Shown: positions 1 through 32,868, counted from the first letter of the stretch. The stretch: DNA of 64,000 nt from Brasenia schreberi (GCA_036023115.1 JAYKKT010000086.1:18212501-18276500), one strand, 5' to 3'. A program made the numbers and translations. Notes: generated by a model not told the origin, from the letters alone.

Positions 1-480
1 GATTATATATTCATATTTCTTAAGATGAAAGTGCTCATAGAAGGTTGGAAAAAATCATTGGTACCTCAACTAACAGATTTAACACAATTTAGAAACAGTT
101 ATATTCCTTGATAAAATTGAAGAAGTCATTTAAGGAATTAAAAACTCTAACTATTTATTACGTTGACATGACAAAAGAGCTTGTTGTGAACCCTAATAAA
201 AGAGTATCATGACACACTTTTGATTTTATTGTAAAAGAGTACAATCATGTGTAGATGGTAGGATTAGATATACAAACATGTCATTGTAACTTATGACATT
301 CACATTATTTACCTTGTGCTCATGAGCTCAGCTTTCTACTTGAATATAGTTATTTGATAGAATTGTCAACTATTGGGGAGGATACCACATTTACTGCCAA
401 TTAAGTATGAGAGGATGCATGAATATATATATAGACCATTTAGAGGAAGTTATGGAATCATCCATAACACAAGAAATTTG
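1..480 (+). pseudogene. MULE transposase C-terminus with SWIM zinc finger (broken)
   Basis: At about 280-340 the plus strand reads C-H-C, a stop, then HYLPCAHEL. This is the C-x-C-x(n)-C-x-H pattern of the SWIM finger that ends MuDR/FAR1-type transposases. Before it lie residues like HTFDFIVKEYN, the usual lead-in, and after it a conserved-looking QLL-PHLLPIKYERMHEY. Several in-frame stops make it non-functional. The DDE catalytic part would lie to the left, outside the window. Confidence 0.6.
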
Positions 481-540
481 TTAAAATATTAGATGAACAG
501 TTGAGCAATAATTATATTACCCTATAAGAACCACCAATTC

Positions 541-1185
541 ATCGTCCTACAGTGATACCATCTAATTAATCTACTAGGAGAGACTTATTTGCTTTTGAGG
601 ATGTAGGCAGAGTTGCCTTGTATAGAGGAATGTATAGGTGTACACATGGTCGAAGATGTGATGTCTCTCCTATGATAGGTTGATACTCTTTAGAGAGTTG
701 TAATCTTGTCTTTATCATTGAAAAAAATATTTTCAAGCAAATTGAGTTTGAACTGACATATGAGATGATAATATCATGATTTGTGGGCATCTTCGTAAAT
801 ACTTAGATAAATGTTATTAGAGATAGAAATTATGGGTACAAAGTCATTGATGTACTTGTAGGACAAGGAGATGAGTTGTGGCCTAAAGCTTATAAAGAGT
901 ACTTGAAGTAGGTAGCACGTAGGCATCACATATATGTAAAGATTTTTATAAAGGATAGTGGTGTTGATGTTGTTATTCGACGCATATCATACATGAGAGA
1001 TGAGACATGCCCTAGTCAGTATTATATGGCAATGCTAGATATTGTTCAATTATTGCTACTCAGTAGAACGTAGCATTAGTACTTCTCTCTATAATAAGGT
1101 CGACTACATTTTTGTCACTAATGTCAGACACCTAGCAGTCTATTTTAAGAGATACATGGTACATATGTTATCATCATGTTTCATA
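541..1185 (+). pseudogene. OTU-like cysteine protease domain of the MULE (broken)
   Basis: From about 815 the plus strand reads INVIRDRNYGYKVIDVLVG, then ELWPKAYKEYLK, VARRHHIYVKIF, PSQYYMAMLDI and, after a frameshift, NVALVLLS and STTFLSL. This follows the OTU order seen in plant MULEs: GDGNCGYRAVA, W..R.EL, a W/Y-M-MPDIGHIIA block, YN, then TFLPL. The catalytic Cys of GDGNCG is replaced by Tyr (NYGY), and stop codons interrupt the frame, so no protease activity is expected. The stretch at 541-790 (HRPTVIPSN, RRDLFAFEDVGR) looks like the linker between transposase and OTU. Confidence 0.6.
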
Positions 1186-1689
1186 ACATTTTCTAGTAGC
1201 TAGCATAATATCTATATATTTCATTATATTATATCAATAATTTGTAGATTGCAATAGATATTAATCTTTTATTTTGTTTATGCTTTTTCGTAGATACATA
1301 TGACTGATGATTTCTGATGCCTCATATCTTCTCATCATGACAACATTATCAAGATGAAAGTATTAGGAGTTGGCAAACTACTTTTGAAGAATGTATCAAC
1401 TTATATATACAATTGAGATCCAAGAGACAATGTTATATACGATTTAAGGACGATGACTAAGTGTCAACTATTATCCTTTTATATATTAGTTTAGAATTTG
1501 GATGAATACCATGTATTATGTTGATTGATAGAGTATGATATTTCATTACAATTATGTATGTAGCAAAAAACCAAAATGTCTTTCATTATAGTCATCATTT
1601 ACATATACTATATTTCAAGTTTATACAATAAGGTTCAAATACAACCCAAACAAAAAATGTCATTGACCATCACCATCGTCATCATTAAG
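1186..1689. other. AT-rich spacer between OTU and PMD remnants
   Basis: No coding pattern was recognised. It lies between two converging coding remnants and probably holds their 3' ends. Confidence 0.4.
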
Positions 1690-3340
1690 TGTTAACTGAT
1701 GGATTCGTTTGTGGCATTGCTCGTACATATGTATGAGGCCCAACAACATAGGATTACCCACCAACAGTCATGTCATTGCATGTATATCTCATCATACTCA
1801 TATGGATATAATGTTGGGACTTCCAAATGCTCGAGCTTAAAATAATGTGAGCGTTGAGCTTCAGAAATTGCATCATGTGGCTCATATTGTACCTTATATG
1901 TATGTGGCTTTGCATGTCTCTTTGCAATTTAGGGTCTTGTTATTGCTATATGTAATAAGACTTAATAATGCAATCTGACATATAAGGATTAACAACATCT
2001 ACGTATCGAATGCATATGTGATATCATAAGGACTTATATGCATTACTATCTATTATTTTGCATAACTATACGGTTGTCAATCAATCTGTATTACATGAAA
2101 TAACACGTAAGAATATATAACATATGAATATATAACATTAAAAATACATTATCTGCCATCATCAAATCCAATACGATATTAAGTTAGTTGATCAACATGA
2201 GATGGCCTATTACACACACTATCTATACATCAGCTTACTTGTAGTTCTTCATCCCGGCATTTTTGTCGTGTAGCAACTCTGAAAGTACTCATAAGTCCAT
2301 GCCTATAATTAAAATATATAGCTTGTTAATTTCTGAGCAAAAAAGTTGAACTAAATATAATGCAAGTAACAATCATAAATATTACTACCTAAAGCAAAGA
2401 AATATGTCTATCAAGTTGATATTCTTATATTCGGGATGTCTTCCCTAGTTGTCTATATAAATATGTTAATATAGTTGTACCCCACACGTAATTATCATTT
2501 CTCCAACAATCGTGTGGCAACAGATTTAAAAGTGTTATCAACACCCTATCTCTAGACTTATTTTGATACAACATGCATCCTAATTGACACAACAAATAAC
2601 ATAAAGTCTTATTTGTATTATTCACTCTTCTCCTTGAAAAAATAGTTCAGAACACTCCAAACTTAATTTCACATATGATTTAATCGATGTTCATTATCAA
2701 CACATCACCTAAAATTTATTCCATACTTCTAACTATTATCTCCTATGTTAAGGCAACAAGTTGACCATCCATTGAAAGACTAAGTATTTTGTGGACATCG
2801 TGAAGTGTGATAGTTATCTCACCCATGGCATATGGAAGTTGTTTGTGTCTAATTGTTTACAAAAGTAGTGAGCAATGCATGATCTATCACCTTCTATAGT
2901 AAATTTGTATGTTCAATCAACCCACTATGATCAGCATGCAGAACCCAATTTTTTTGGTCTAACGTCTGCCCTCTTCATTGGCTATGCTCTACCTACAATG
3001 TAATGTGTATGAGTTGTCATCACTTTTCATATTGCTTATAATATATATTTACATAATACATTAGAATAGACAAAATTGATATCAGTATGTGTATATAAAG
3101 TGTTTACATAAATTTATACTGAAGTTTTAAAATATATATTTCTCTCATATCTTATATGCAATGTGACCTTTAAAACTCGGGAGTAATCTCGGCACACCTA
3201 TTCCTCAGTGTATGTAATACCAATCTCTGAGGTTGATGTATCATCTTCGTAACATGAAGGGCCGACTTCATCTTCTCCTCGTCATCTATGGGGCATCCTC
3301 CATACGACACTGTATTTCATCTCCTAGATTAAGCGATGAT
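1690..3340 (-). pseudogene. Plant mobile domain (PMD, MAIN-like) gene remnant
   Basis: Read on the minus strand, 2960-2730 gives WRPDVRPKK and then MPWGEITITLHDVHKILSL, the hallmark PMD block (FHLPxGEMTxTLxDVxxLLGL). Next, 2625-2425 gives an open stretch with YLLCQLGCMLYQNKSRDRV, LLPHDCWRND and WGTTILTYLYRQLGKTSR, matching the PMD block ending WGSAxLAxLYRxL. At 2290-2260 it reads WTYEYFQS (PMD: W.YE.FP). PMD occurs in MAIN/MAIL host proteins and in plant transposons. Stops and frameshifts break this copy; the 1690-1960 part is a tentative C-terminal tail. Confidence 0.7.
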
Positions 3341-3719
3341 GTTACGGCCTTATACGTTATCAACCATGTCTACATAAAACAAATTTTATTTATGAGGTTA
3401 ATATCTTGTTGAAAAAGTAAGAAAATACTCAAAAACGAATAGAAATTAATATAACACAAAATCAACAACATACCTCAAAACATTTACGAAACAAACTTTG
3501 AATCGGCTCGAGAAATCGAAAATATCTTCTTCTTCCCCTTTCATTTATCGGGTCTTTTCAAATCCACCGTTTCAACGGATTTCAATCCTTTTTTTGTAGA
3601 AATAGCTATAGATATCCTAATACGTGGTTAAAATCAAGCATAAAGTAAAGGATGACTAGAGAAATAGAAGAAAATGTTTGCTAAAATTTGGTTCACACAA
3701 GAAAAGAGATAATTCAGTT
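3341..3719. other. Presumed 5' flank of the PMD gene
   Basis: No ORF or repeat was recognised. It lies upstream of the PMD reading direction and inside the presumed element, so it may hold the old promoter. Confidence 0.3.
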
Positions 3720-3839
3720 TTCAATACGAATGATATTTTGGTAATTTCCAAAAATGATCAGGGGTATTTTGGTAAAAGTGATAAAATGAGGTGTGTAGTA
3801 AAATAGGTGTGTGTATCAATCCTCAATAGTCAATGATAC

Positions 3840-3841
<2 letters not shown>

Positions 3842-3924
<83 letters not shown>
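3842..3924. repeat. (AT)n(GT)n microsatellite
   Basis: An uninterrupted AT/TA run passes directly into a (GT)n run. It sits immediately outside the presumed MULE right end. Confidence 0.95.
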
Positions 3925-3925
<1 letters not shown>

Positions 3926-4041
3926 AGAAAAGAAAGAGAGGATGCTACTCATGTATGATTGAGCACCTAAAGGAGATAGAGAGAGGGCCGGGTCCATATG
4001 CCTTACATTGTCACTAGAATGCTTAATTGGGCAGGGGCAAC

Positions 4042-4068
4042 CTCTCTCTCTCTCTCTCTCTCTCTCTA
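4042..4068. repeat. (TC)n microsatellite
   Basis: About 13 CT units. Confidence 0.9.
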
Positions 4069-4591
4069 GAATGTGTGTGGTAAATGATTAATCCCCATAC
4101 TAAACATTTCTGCCATTTAACTTACATGATCAATGGTAAACATTTAAATTAAAGTATTGTTATATCTTTGTACTTTATATTTAATGCATCATATGCATTA
4201 GATATTTCTTTGTTTTGTCAACTCAATAATTCATCTTAAATATCATTTTGGAGATCTAATGATTAATATGATAAAGTATATTTCAGCATAGATAGAGTTT
4301 GAGAGAAAGCAATGGATGGTAGGTGTAAGTGTGGTAAGAGAGAGTATAGTGTCACATGATACAATCTTCTTGACATGAATCTGAAACGACACTGAGCTTT
4401 TCCAAAACCCAGGCATTAACACATGGTCTTTTTAATAAATATGGTTTTTGAAAATCTCAACTTTTTACAATTATAAAAAAGCAAAGTTAAAACCACCAAC
4501 ATCGCATGCTGCCGAGAGTTGGACCATCACTCGGAACATGTGCACCAAATATCAATCCAAGAAAAGAACCCATATGCGATAATATGGTTGG

Positions 4592-4626
4592 AGATCTTCT
4601 CTTTTCTTTTCTTTTCTTTTCTTTTT
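4592..4626. repeat. (TTTTC)n pentanucleotide repeat
   Basis: Repeated TTTTC units on the plus strand. The stretch 4069-4870 around it shows no recognisable gene. Confidence 0.85.
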
Positions 4627-4874
4627 TTGTTATTATCAAGGTGGGGTTAGGAACCTTTCCGATGCACACTCAAGCATTTCACTCCTTCCCTTCTCCTAAA
4701 GCCAGCCCCCTAGCTAGTAGCTAATGATCTATTGTCTTTTTCGGTATATAGAAAAGTTGATGTGAGACTAATAAAAGAAACGAATGAAAGAAAGACCTAT
4801 TAACACTTCAAAAGCCAAAATAAAGCCTCAAAGTATCGAAAGGAAATAGCAGAATGTGATCTTCTTCTTTTTCT

Positions 4875-5036
4875 TTTGTCTAAATGAGCGGTATCCAGAA
4901 TCTCAACTAATTAGTTTGGAGCCGGATCAACCTACTATAGGTGTAAAGCCCTCCTAGGCGATTTTCTCCATTCACAAGGCTCGAACTTGGGACTAGAAAA
5001 GTGCCCAACTAATTGAACCAACGAGGCCTTGATCAC
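4875..5036 (-). mobile_element. tRNA-derived SINE, Au-like
   Basis: On the minus strand it starts GGCCTCGTTGGTTCAATTAG, an A-box-like head, followed by AGTTCGAGCC, a B-box (GTTCGANNC). The body after the B-box (TGTGAATGGAG, GCCTAGGAGGGC) is of the kind seen in plant Au-type SINEs. The tail ends near ATACCGCTCATTT. No flanking duplication was confirmed. Confidence 0.5.
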
Positions 5037-5147
5037 GGCATATACCCTTTTGTGCCATAGAATATGTGACTTGGTCCACGTCCATCAACGCATGTCTAGT
5101 GCTAGGCATGTGCAAGTTAAGTAATCGGTTTTAGGACTAGAAAAGCA

Positions 5148-5290
<143 letters not shown>

Positions 5291-5759
5291 GGGAGAGAGA
5301 GAGAGAGGAAAGCTGGTATATGGTAGCAAATCTAAATAAATCTCAGTTGTCCACCTTTAGTGATTAATGGTTAAATTTGAATTAAAAAACAAGAAGTATT
5401 CATGTGAATAAAATACACTTGTAAAAAATATATGTGCTTTTTTCTTTTTAAATTTAAATTTTAAGAGTTTAGTTTGTATTTACTACTACCTAAGTATGCT
5501 CGCATATACAAGTCTCTTTATATATAAGCAAGAGGTGTTTAGGCAGACCCAGCCCGTTTCGGACAAAAGAAAGCAAAATAGTTGATCACAAAAGAATTCT
5601 CTCTTTAGATTTGGTAGAGCAACTGCTCCCGCCATGATTGATAACTAAAGTCGACTCTTGTCGAAGAAAAAGCAAAATAGTCGATATAAAGGTTCTTAAA
5701 TAAGAAGATAAGAGCAAATTGCACTAGAGTACATAAAAATGGCTCTAGAAACTTAGTTA

Positions 5760-6025
5760 TTTTCGGAATCGGCCGGTGGTTTGAACCAGAAACCGGCTGA
5801 AACAGGATCCAGCCAACCCCCTTTGGTTACGATCCCTCCGGTTGAGATAGAACGGAGCTGGTCGTACCATGAAACGTTTTTGGCTTCATTTTACGTCATC
5901 TTTTTTTAAATTTTTGGGATGTTTTGTGTCTGGTTGAAACCAGAAATGAAACCGGAAGAGATGGTTACGAACGTAACTGGAACTGGTCGGAACACGGTTA
6001 TAGAGCACAGAGCGCGTTCCTGAGC
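5760..6025. repeat. Degenerate AACCGG/GGTTC-rich MITE-like repeat
   Basis: Several AAACCGG, GGTTTGAACC and GAAACCAG motifs in both orientations resemble the dispersed hAT-type MITE class seen again at 7384, 30134, 33575 and 36932. No clean ends were found. Confidence 0.35.
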
Positions 6026-6353
6026 GAACCAAAACAGGCTATCAATCTCCATACATAGTTATATTCTACGCTAAATCTTTTAATTGTGGACATTTAAATA
6101 TCATTTGCCCGCACTAGAAAAATTCCGTGAAGAGACTTGGAATAAAATTGGGCTTCTACTTGATCCTGAAAGGTGTTCATAGAGTGGGATGACTGCGCAT
6201 GACCATGTATAATATATACTGCAGACTCCACCATAGCAAACTGGGACCTGTTTTAACACCGAAAGCGGTGGTTGCCTTTTCTTGTATCGATCTGCAGCCA
6301 TTTCTTTAATCCAACATTAACAGACCCAGCTGCTGTCCACTGAAACTAGGAGC

Positions 6354-6551
6354 GGCAATTTCTCTTTTTGAGCCGTATTCGTGCCAAAAGTAGGTCAACC
6401 CAAACAAATCAAAAAAATTGTGTCGTATTGTGTGAACTCAAAAACTGACCTTTTGTCGCGTTTGTAAAGCAAATATGATCCATGTGATCTCAATTATGGC
6501 TTGACATGAAATGACACGATATGTGAGCACGACCTAGAACGTGAGATTGCC
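6354..6551. mobile_element. Small hAT-like MITE (GGCAAT ends)
   Basis: The left end GGCAATTTCTC and the right end GAGATTGCC are imperfect inverted repeats. Between them lie CGTATTCGTG, GGTCAACCC and GACACGA motifs typical of a common plant MITE class. Related motifs occur at 31860-32170. No target duplication was identified. Confidence 0.45.
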
Positions 6552-6692
6552 GATAGTCGGCAATATGTAACTTGATAACACGGTGTACTCTCTAATAACT
6601 CAATTGTCATGTGTTTTGGTTATGTTAATTCAGTACAAAAGGAGATCGAGCAATCCATAAAGGGGGAGTTAGACCAAAGCAAGGGTTGATCC

Positions 6693-6996
6693 ACCAAACT
6701 TGGGAGAATTTCGCATGGATCTTTAAGTGGGGGGTTGATCAAGCTTTCAAAGGTGTCTAGCGGCCGCATGTGAATCACTTTAGAAACTAAAAGAACTTTA
6801 TCATTTAAACAAGGCTTGTAACAACACGAAAAGATGTTCTTGAGACCAAACTTGGGAGAATTTCGCATGGATCTTTAAGTGGGGGGTTGATCAAGCTTTC
6901 AAAGGTGCCTAGAGGCCGCATGTGAATCACTTTAGAAACTAAAAGAACCTTATCATTTAAACAAGGCTTGTAACAACACGAAAAGATGTTCTTGAG
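6693..6996. repeat. 152-bp tandem duplication, two copies
   Basis: The unit at 6693-6844, starting ACCAAACTTGGGAG, is repeated almost exactly at 6845-6996, with differences at only a few positions. A third partial start (ACCAACCTTG) follows at 6997. The unit keeps an open frame on the minus strand (KVLLVSKVIHMRP) that I do not recognise. Near identity implies a recent duplication. Confidence 0.9.
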
Positions 6997-7383
6997 ACCA
7001 ACCTTGACGAACAAAGGAGTACCTCTTAAATGTCTATATGTGAGAGTAACCGCATGTGGGTGTTGGGCTTCAGCCTGCCATTGTCACAAAAAATAAAAAT
7101 ATCACTTACAGTAAGAATGTAGACATTATTAAGTAGTGGGAAGACCCAAAATACTTTATGATACGGTGTTTTTAGCTACTTACTGTGGGCCTATGTAGAA
7201 GATGTTACCTAGGTGTTTAAGGAACCGCTGAAGGGAGGCGGAGTGAGGGAATCGATGGCATCTATAAAATGAGTCTTAAGAGTTTAAACAAAGCATATCT
7301 TTCTTGGCCGATCAAGTTTAGTATCTGTTGCAATAAGATTAATAGCAAGAGTCATTGATCATATGATATTAAATTAATTTTTT
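6997..7383. other. Intergenic, nothing recognised
   Basis: No gene, RNA or clear repeat was seen downstream of the tandem duplication. Confidence 0.4.
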
Positions 7384-7542
7384 TAGAGGGTGCACTTAGA
7401 GTAATCTTTAGCCAAACCAGAAACGTCGGTTTGGTTCTGATCATGCCACATTTTGGTTTGGTTCTCAAAATACAAAAAACCGCAACAGTTTAGCTCAGGG
7501 TTAAAGCTAGAACCAGACCAAACCGAACTGTGAACACCCCTA
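7384..7542. mobile_element. Short hAT-type MITE (TAGGGGTG end)
   Basis: The right end, read inward, is TAGGGGTGTTCAC, and the left end is TAGAGGGTGCAC. Between them are CGGTTTGGTTC and CCAAACCGAAC motifs. Both the ends and the inner motifs match the widespread plant hAT MITE class. Confidence 0.5.
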
Positions 7543-8395
7543 ATGTTACTGGCAAATGAAAATGTTAGGGCAGGTATGTGATTTAGAAAAAATGGCATCC
7601 ACACCTTTATCGAATGGATACATGCTTAAGGTGATTTAGATGGAACTCCTACATAAGTGTGAGAAGTTCAATGTTGAAGACTTAAGAGGCAGAAGGCATC
7701 AAAAGTAACTAGGAAGGAATGGCAAAACACGATCGTGCTTCTCTACAATCACATACAGATAAGCAACGAGAACAAATACAACAATGACTAAAAATCCGAT
7801 TGTCGATCCCACTGAGTGCGGTGTTGGTTTATCAGCTGTAATCTGTCCAACATAGATCAGCCAAGATAACATTTTTAGCACTAATCAAGACAAGAGATGG
7901 ATTGAAGTCCAGCTAATGACCTGATAGATAGAATTTCATACATCTTTTTCATTGACACATCATGATACATTCAAAGCTTTAAAAGTTTTTGCACAGTTGA
8001 TAAAAAGAAAGAGAAAAGCCACACACAGAATGATTTCCCCTCCAACGAACGTCTCACGCTTTCAGCTTTGACATTCAGAGTTTGTTTACCTCCAACCGTT
8101 AAATCCACGTTTCCAATGAAGCAAACATAAAGGAAAACGAAAGTTCATGAAGATACTTGACTTTTTCCCTTTCCTAAAACAACAAGCTATCATCAGAATT
8201 TAGAGAGCGGAGTGCACATAGGCCACTCAAGAACCATAACAGACGACGAACAATTTTACAGACCACAGTCAGTTATCTCAAAAGAACATTTATAAGCTCT
8301 AAGTATTATACATTCAATCCCAATATTTTTCGAATACAAACTTGATTGAACCCCCAATACCGGTGCAGGAGAACAAATGCAACTTCATCCATCAC
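7543..8395. other. Downstream flank of the AGD5 gene
   Basis: No coding pattern was recognised on either strand. The part nearest 8395 lies past the putative polyadenylation signal. Confidence 0.4.
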
Positions 8396-8401
8396 TTTAT
8401 T
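8396..8401 (-). terminator. Candidate polyadenylation signal AATAAA
   Basis: AATAAA on the minus strand, about 165 bases after the AGD5 stop codon, a normal plant 3' UTR distance. Assigned by position only. Confidence 0.4.
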
Positions 8402-8563
8402 ATTCCAAACACATCTACTGACGCATCTCAAGGCCTCAAAAAACTGACGGCCTGAATGCTGGGACTCAGCAGAGCAAGAATGGGATAGAAACCTTTATAG
8501 CATTAAAAACAACCATCACTGAATCTGTAATTCCTAAGGTGCAACACTCAGATCTCGCTTGGC

Positions 8564-29074
<20,511 letters not shown>

Positions 29075-29300
29075 TGCTCACCGTTCCGCCGGGACAGAAT
29101 CACGAAATCGAGAGAGGGAGAGGGAGAACCCGCAATCGACGAGAAGAATCCCTCTCTCTCTGAAGGAACGTAGGAGGAAATACTGGATTTTTGGTTTCAC
29201 CAACTTTATTCTCTCCCCTACGGTTCAACTCGGATGATACTCACCGATACGATCCGAGACGTACCCGAGAGAAACGTGTGCTCATCGGCCTTCTCGTCTC
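29075..29300 (-). promoter_or_regulatory. AGD5 5' leader and promoter-proximal region
   Basis: On the gene strand the ~100 bases before the ATG are CT-rich (TCTCCCTCTCCCTCTC), typical of plant 5' UTRs. Local GC content is higher than in the surrounding DNA. The start site and TATA box were not placed. Confidence 0.45.
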
Positions 29301-29519
29301 TGCAATTGTATGACAAATTTCAAGTTGACCCTGAGCGGCTGGCGCGAGAGAGGTGCTGCGTGGGTGTGTATGTTTTTAGACTTCAGTTCCGCCTCTTATT
29401 GTAGAAAACAAATTCAAGTTGCAAAATCAGTCTCGTCGTACTTTTGGGGATATTTAAAAAAAATCTTTATCATTAGCAAATCATTTCGAGATGCATCAAC
29501 AGCATTAGCTCAACGACGG

Positions 29520-29605
29520 AGTACTTTAACACGTTCGACTCCCATAAGGTGCACGTTTAGACGCTTGTTAGGCTTCGGCCTCCTCTTGTAACGAAGAAAA
29601 AAATT
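29520..29605 (+). mobile_element. SINE 3' fragment
   Basis: Contains GTTCGACTCCC (B-box-like), then GGCTTCGGCCTCCTCTTGTAAC and an A-rich end. The CTTTGGCCTCCTCTTATAAC-A(n) tail recurs at 38110 and 43085, indicating one SINE family. Confidence 0.4.
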
Positions 29606-30133
29606 TATTTAGATAGAAAATATTTGGTTCCCAGGTGAATCCAGCTAGTAGAGATCGTGTGCTGGCAATATAGAATGTGACACGAAACCGTTGAATTCGT
29701 GTCCACCTAAAGTAACAAGAAAGCAATCGGATGATATTCAGATTGACCTGTTGTTGGCCCTCTGGGTATTGTCAAGAAAACACTCCACACGGACATGACC
29801 AAAGAAACCAGTGATCATTTTTACCTAAAGCAACAAAAAAGAAGCTTGGGTCGTGCTCCAACTGATGTTTCTTGCAGGAATACGAAATGACACAACAACA
29901 CGAAACAACACCTATTAGACTATTAAAGACTTGACTTTTCGAAATTTCTTAAAAAATGCTCATACTGAGACAGCTCCAAACCACAGACAGGAGCTTGTTC
30001 ACCAAACTTTTAATATTTAACTTCTTTAAATTATTCTCACTAAAAAAATAGCCTCTGAACTTTTACGTTGGAATTTGTTTGTAATGATCTTTCGTCATAA
30101 AGATAAAACTATAGACCCACCACTGCGCACCTC
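29606..30133. other. Intergenic, nothing recognised
   Basis: No coding frame or clear repeat upstream of AGD5 in this stretch. Confidence 0.4.
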
Positions 30134-30657
30134 AGAGGTGTTTATGAAACCACTAGAACCGAACCAAACCGTCAATTCTAGATGTTTGGCAGTTTGGACC
30201 GGTTTGATTCTAGTAGGAAAAGGACCTGGCGCTCGGTTCACGGTTTCAATATTGGAACTGAACCGAACCATAATATATATATATATATATAAAAAGTTTA
30301 CGTGCATGCAGATATAAATTTATGTATATGAGTTTTATAACCTTATATATAAATGTGAATATATATGTATACATATATATAAAATTTATATTCATATATG
30401 GATTTAAATCTTCTCAAATTTATAAGTTTATATACATATATAGTGTAGACAGTAGATCCAAATAATTTTTACCCATAAATAAGTAGAACCATGGTGTAAT
30501 TCACCGATTTATTGGGATTTCATGTGAGACTTGTCGGATATATTGGGTCATATCGGATTTCCAGTATGATTTGGTTCTCTAAAAGTTGAGAACCGAAACT
30601 AACAGTTTGGTTCGAAGTTGAAGCTAGAACCGAACCAAACCAAATCATGAAGACACC
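30134..30657. mobile_element. hAT-type MITE with AACCGAACC motifs
   Basis: The ends AGGTGTTTATGA and (inverted) AGGTGTCTTCATGA, with repeated GAACCGAACCAAACC inside near both ends, fit the dispersed hAT MITE class. An (AT)n run lies at about 30272-30290. No clear target duplication. Confidence 0.45.
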
Positions 30658-31859
30658 TAATGCACCCATCCAACTGATTAAGTTGGCATTTTCTTCGGAC
30701 GTACAAGCATTCTAAGGTACCAACCATGCAAGCTCATATAACACCAGAAAATGAGTGAAACCTAGCTTGCAAAGAGACATAATAACCAAATAGGAGCAGC
30801 TCATCTCATTTTGTGTAAGGTGGTGAATTAATTCTACCACAATAGTATATGATTTCCATCATTATCGAGGTGGTGCAGTAGTTTGTCACTGGTGTAAGGT
30901 GGTATACTTAGTCCAACACAAGTTGTGTGAACACAACACTCAAAGCTATATCCCACCAGATAGAGCTCTCGACTCCTCTGAAGGCTGACCACGAGTTTTG
31001 ACTGGTGAAAAGTGGTTTCATGGAAGACATCGATAATTGAAGGTGTTAGAAGACATCAGCGGATGATTGAAGCAGTAGAACCATATGAAATGAAGGATTG
31101 AAACACTGTGCTCAATTGAGAACGGACCACACATATAGCGTGTGTATATACACATATATATGTACTTACTAATGATCTCTCTCCCTCACAAACACACTAA
31201 TAAAATAATAATAATAATAATAAGTTGGCAGGATAATTTTCCTTGCTGTGGATGACAAGGATCCCATGAGTTCCAGCCCATAATGGTCCCATATAGTGAG
31301 TGGAAAAGCTTTTAGGAAAGGAAGACTTCCCATGTTTTGATCAATCAGATCGCTCTTGACATGCCAATATTGGCTCAACAAACGCGGTACCATCAAGGGT
31401 TACAAAAGATGAGCCAATAGAAATCTGGTTGCGTTCCTGCCATGCAGTAGTTGATTGTTTCTGCCTCTGTTCCTTCTTAGAGAGTTTTTCTAAAATCTGA
31501 AAGATTTAAAGATAAAAGTATTAGCCCGCCGTCGAACTTGTAGGACATAATGTACCTACCAATATAATTCTGGTCTAATTGTTTTAACTTTGAACTATGA
31601 AATATTTTCACTCACGGTTGGAAATTTTCAAAACCAATATAGCTCACTGTTGAACCTGTGGGCTATAATACAGACCTCACAAAACCTTGCCTAACCGTCT
31701 CCAGGAAGAAAAAGAAAATGATACGGATGTGGTTCGTGTTTTACATCTCCATCCGAGTTTGAACTGAACCTAGAAACAGAAGAGAACCCATGAGAAAAGG
31801 TAAAAGGAAACAAAGACCAGCAAGAAAAGAGGATGGTTATCGAGTAAACTTACAACTTT
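30658..31859. other. Intergenic
   Basis: No gene recognised. A (TAA)n run lies at about 31199-31222. Confidence 0.4.
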
Positions 31860-32175
31860 GGCGTATACAAAGAATGGGGTTTGGATTAGTGTTGCAATTT
31901 CGTCTTCTGGGTCGTATTCGTGTCATTTCATTTGGTGTTTGTGTCAAACAGGTCAACCCAGCCACAACAGAATCTATTTCACACTTGGGATTCAGAACTT
32001 TCAGGACGTATCGATGTTGGGTGTCAAATCGCCATCAATTTATTATTTCAGGTCATTTAATGTTATGTCATTTCAAGTTTGTGATGGAAACAGGTCAACA
32101 TGAAAATGACCCAATTGTTTCCATGTGTTCTTTGGGCGGGCATCAACATGCACTTTTCGGTTCGTGTTAATCGTC
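31860..32175. repeat. MITE-like repeat with GGTCAACCC/TCGTGT motifs
   Basis: GGGTCGTATTCGTGTCATTTC, GGTCAACCCAGCC and TTCGGTTCGTGTTAAT follow the pattern of the common plant MITE also seen at 6354-6551. The reading frames across it are artefacts. Confidence 0.4.
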
Positions 32176-32814
32176 ATCTCTTTTCCAAATCTCGATTGTT
32201 TGATGAATAGACCTCTTTGTGTAATTATATAAATATTAAAAATGGTAGGGTCTATGTGATGGACATATTCCTTTGTGACGATAGACTTAGATGAATGACT
32301 CTTGGATCATCCATCCTTTAAAGGTAATACTCTCATAAAATCCTATCTTTCAGTGTAAATATTTATACAGTTGGGTTGTAGTTTTAGTCTTCCATCTGCT
32401 CCACTCATAATCCAATTGTGAGAACCTAACATTACAATAGGTAAATTTTTTATGTCCCAACCAATTCCAACATTTCCATATACATGATTATTGGATCAGC
32501 CAACTAAATCAAACCCATTTGCATCCCTACCTCCTTCGATGAGACGAAACCTCTCGATGGCTCGACTCAATCGAACCAAACCGGGTCAGATTAAAAGAAG
32601 AAGGGTTCTGGTGGGTTGGTTGGACCGACCACTCTATTCTTAAGAATGCAAAAGGTGAGAGAGAGAAGGAGAGAAGGATAAAAGAGAAAATGAGGTGGGT
32701 GTTTAATAAGAACATTTAATAATTGTGTTAAAACATTGTGATTTGAAATCTAATGTTCATGACGCGACCTTATTGAGAGAGGCGTCAACTAACGGGCCAA
32801 TGTAGCTGGTGAGA

Positions 32815-32868
<54 letters not shown>

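Larger units (their letters stand above)
1..3824. mobile_element. Mutator-like element (MULE), right part, decayed, with OTU and PMD genes
   Basis: The left edge of the window lies inside a degenerate DNA transposon. It carries a transposase C-terminus with a SWIM finger and an OTU-like domain on the plus strand, and a plant mobile domain (PMD) gene on the minus strand, converging on each other. The right end is placed at about 3824, where the sequence reads GTGTGTATCAATCCTC. The last ~100 bases resemble both ends of the shorter element at 40162-41069 (GAGGATTGATAC, CACAC, then T-rich, then TACCAAAATAC), as expected for long MULE terminal inverted repeats. The left end is outside the window. 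Whether all three coding blocks belong to one element is inferred from their order and the terminal sequence. Confidence 0.55.
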
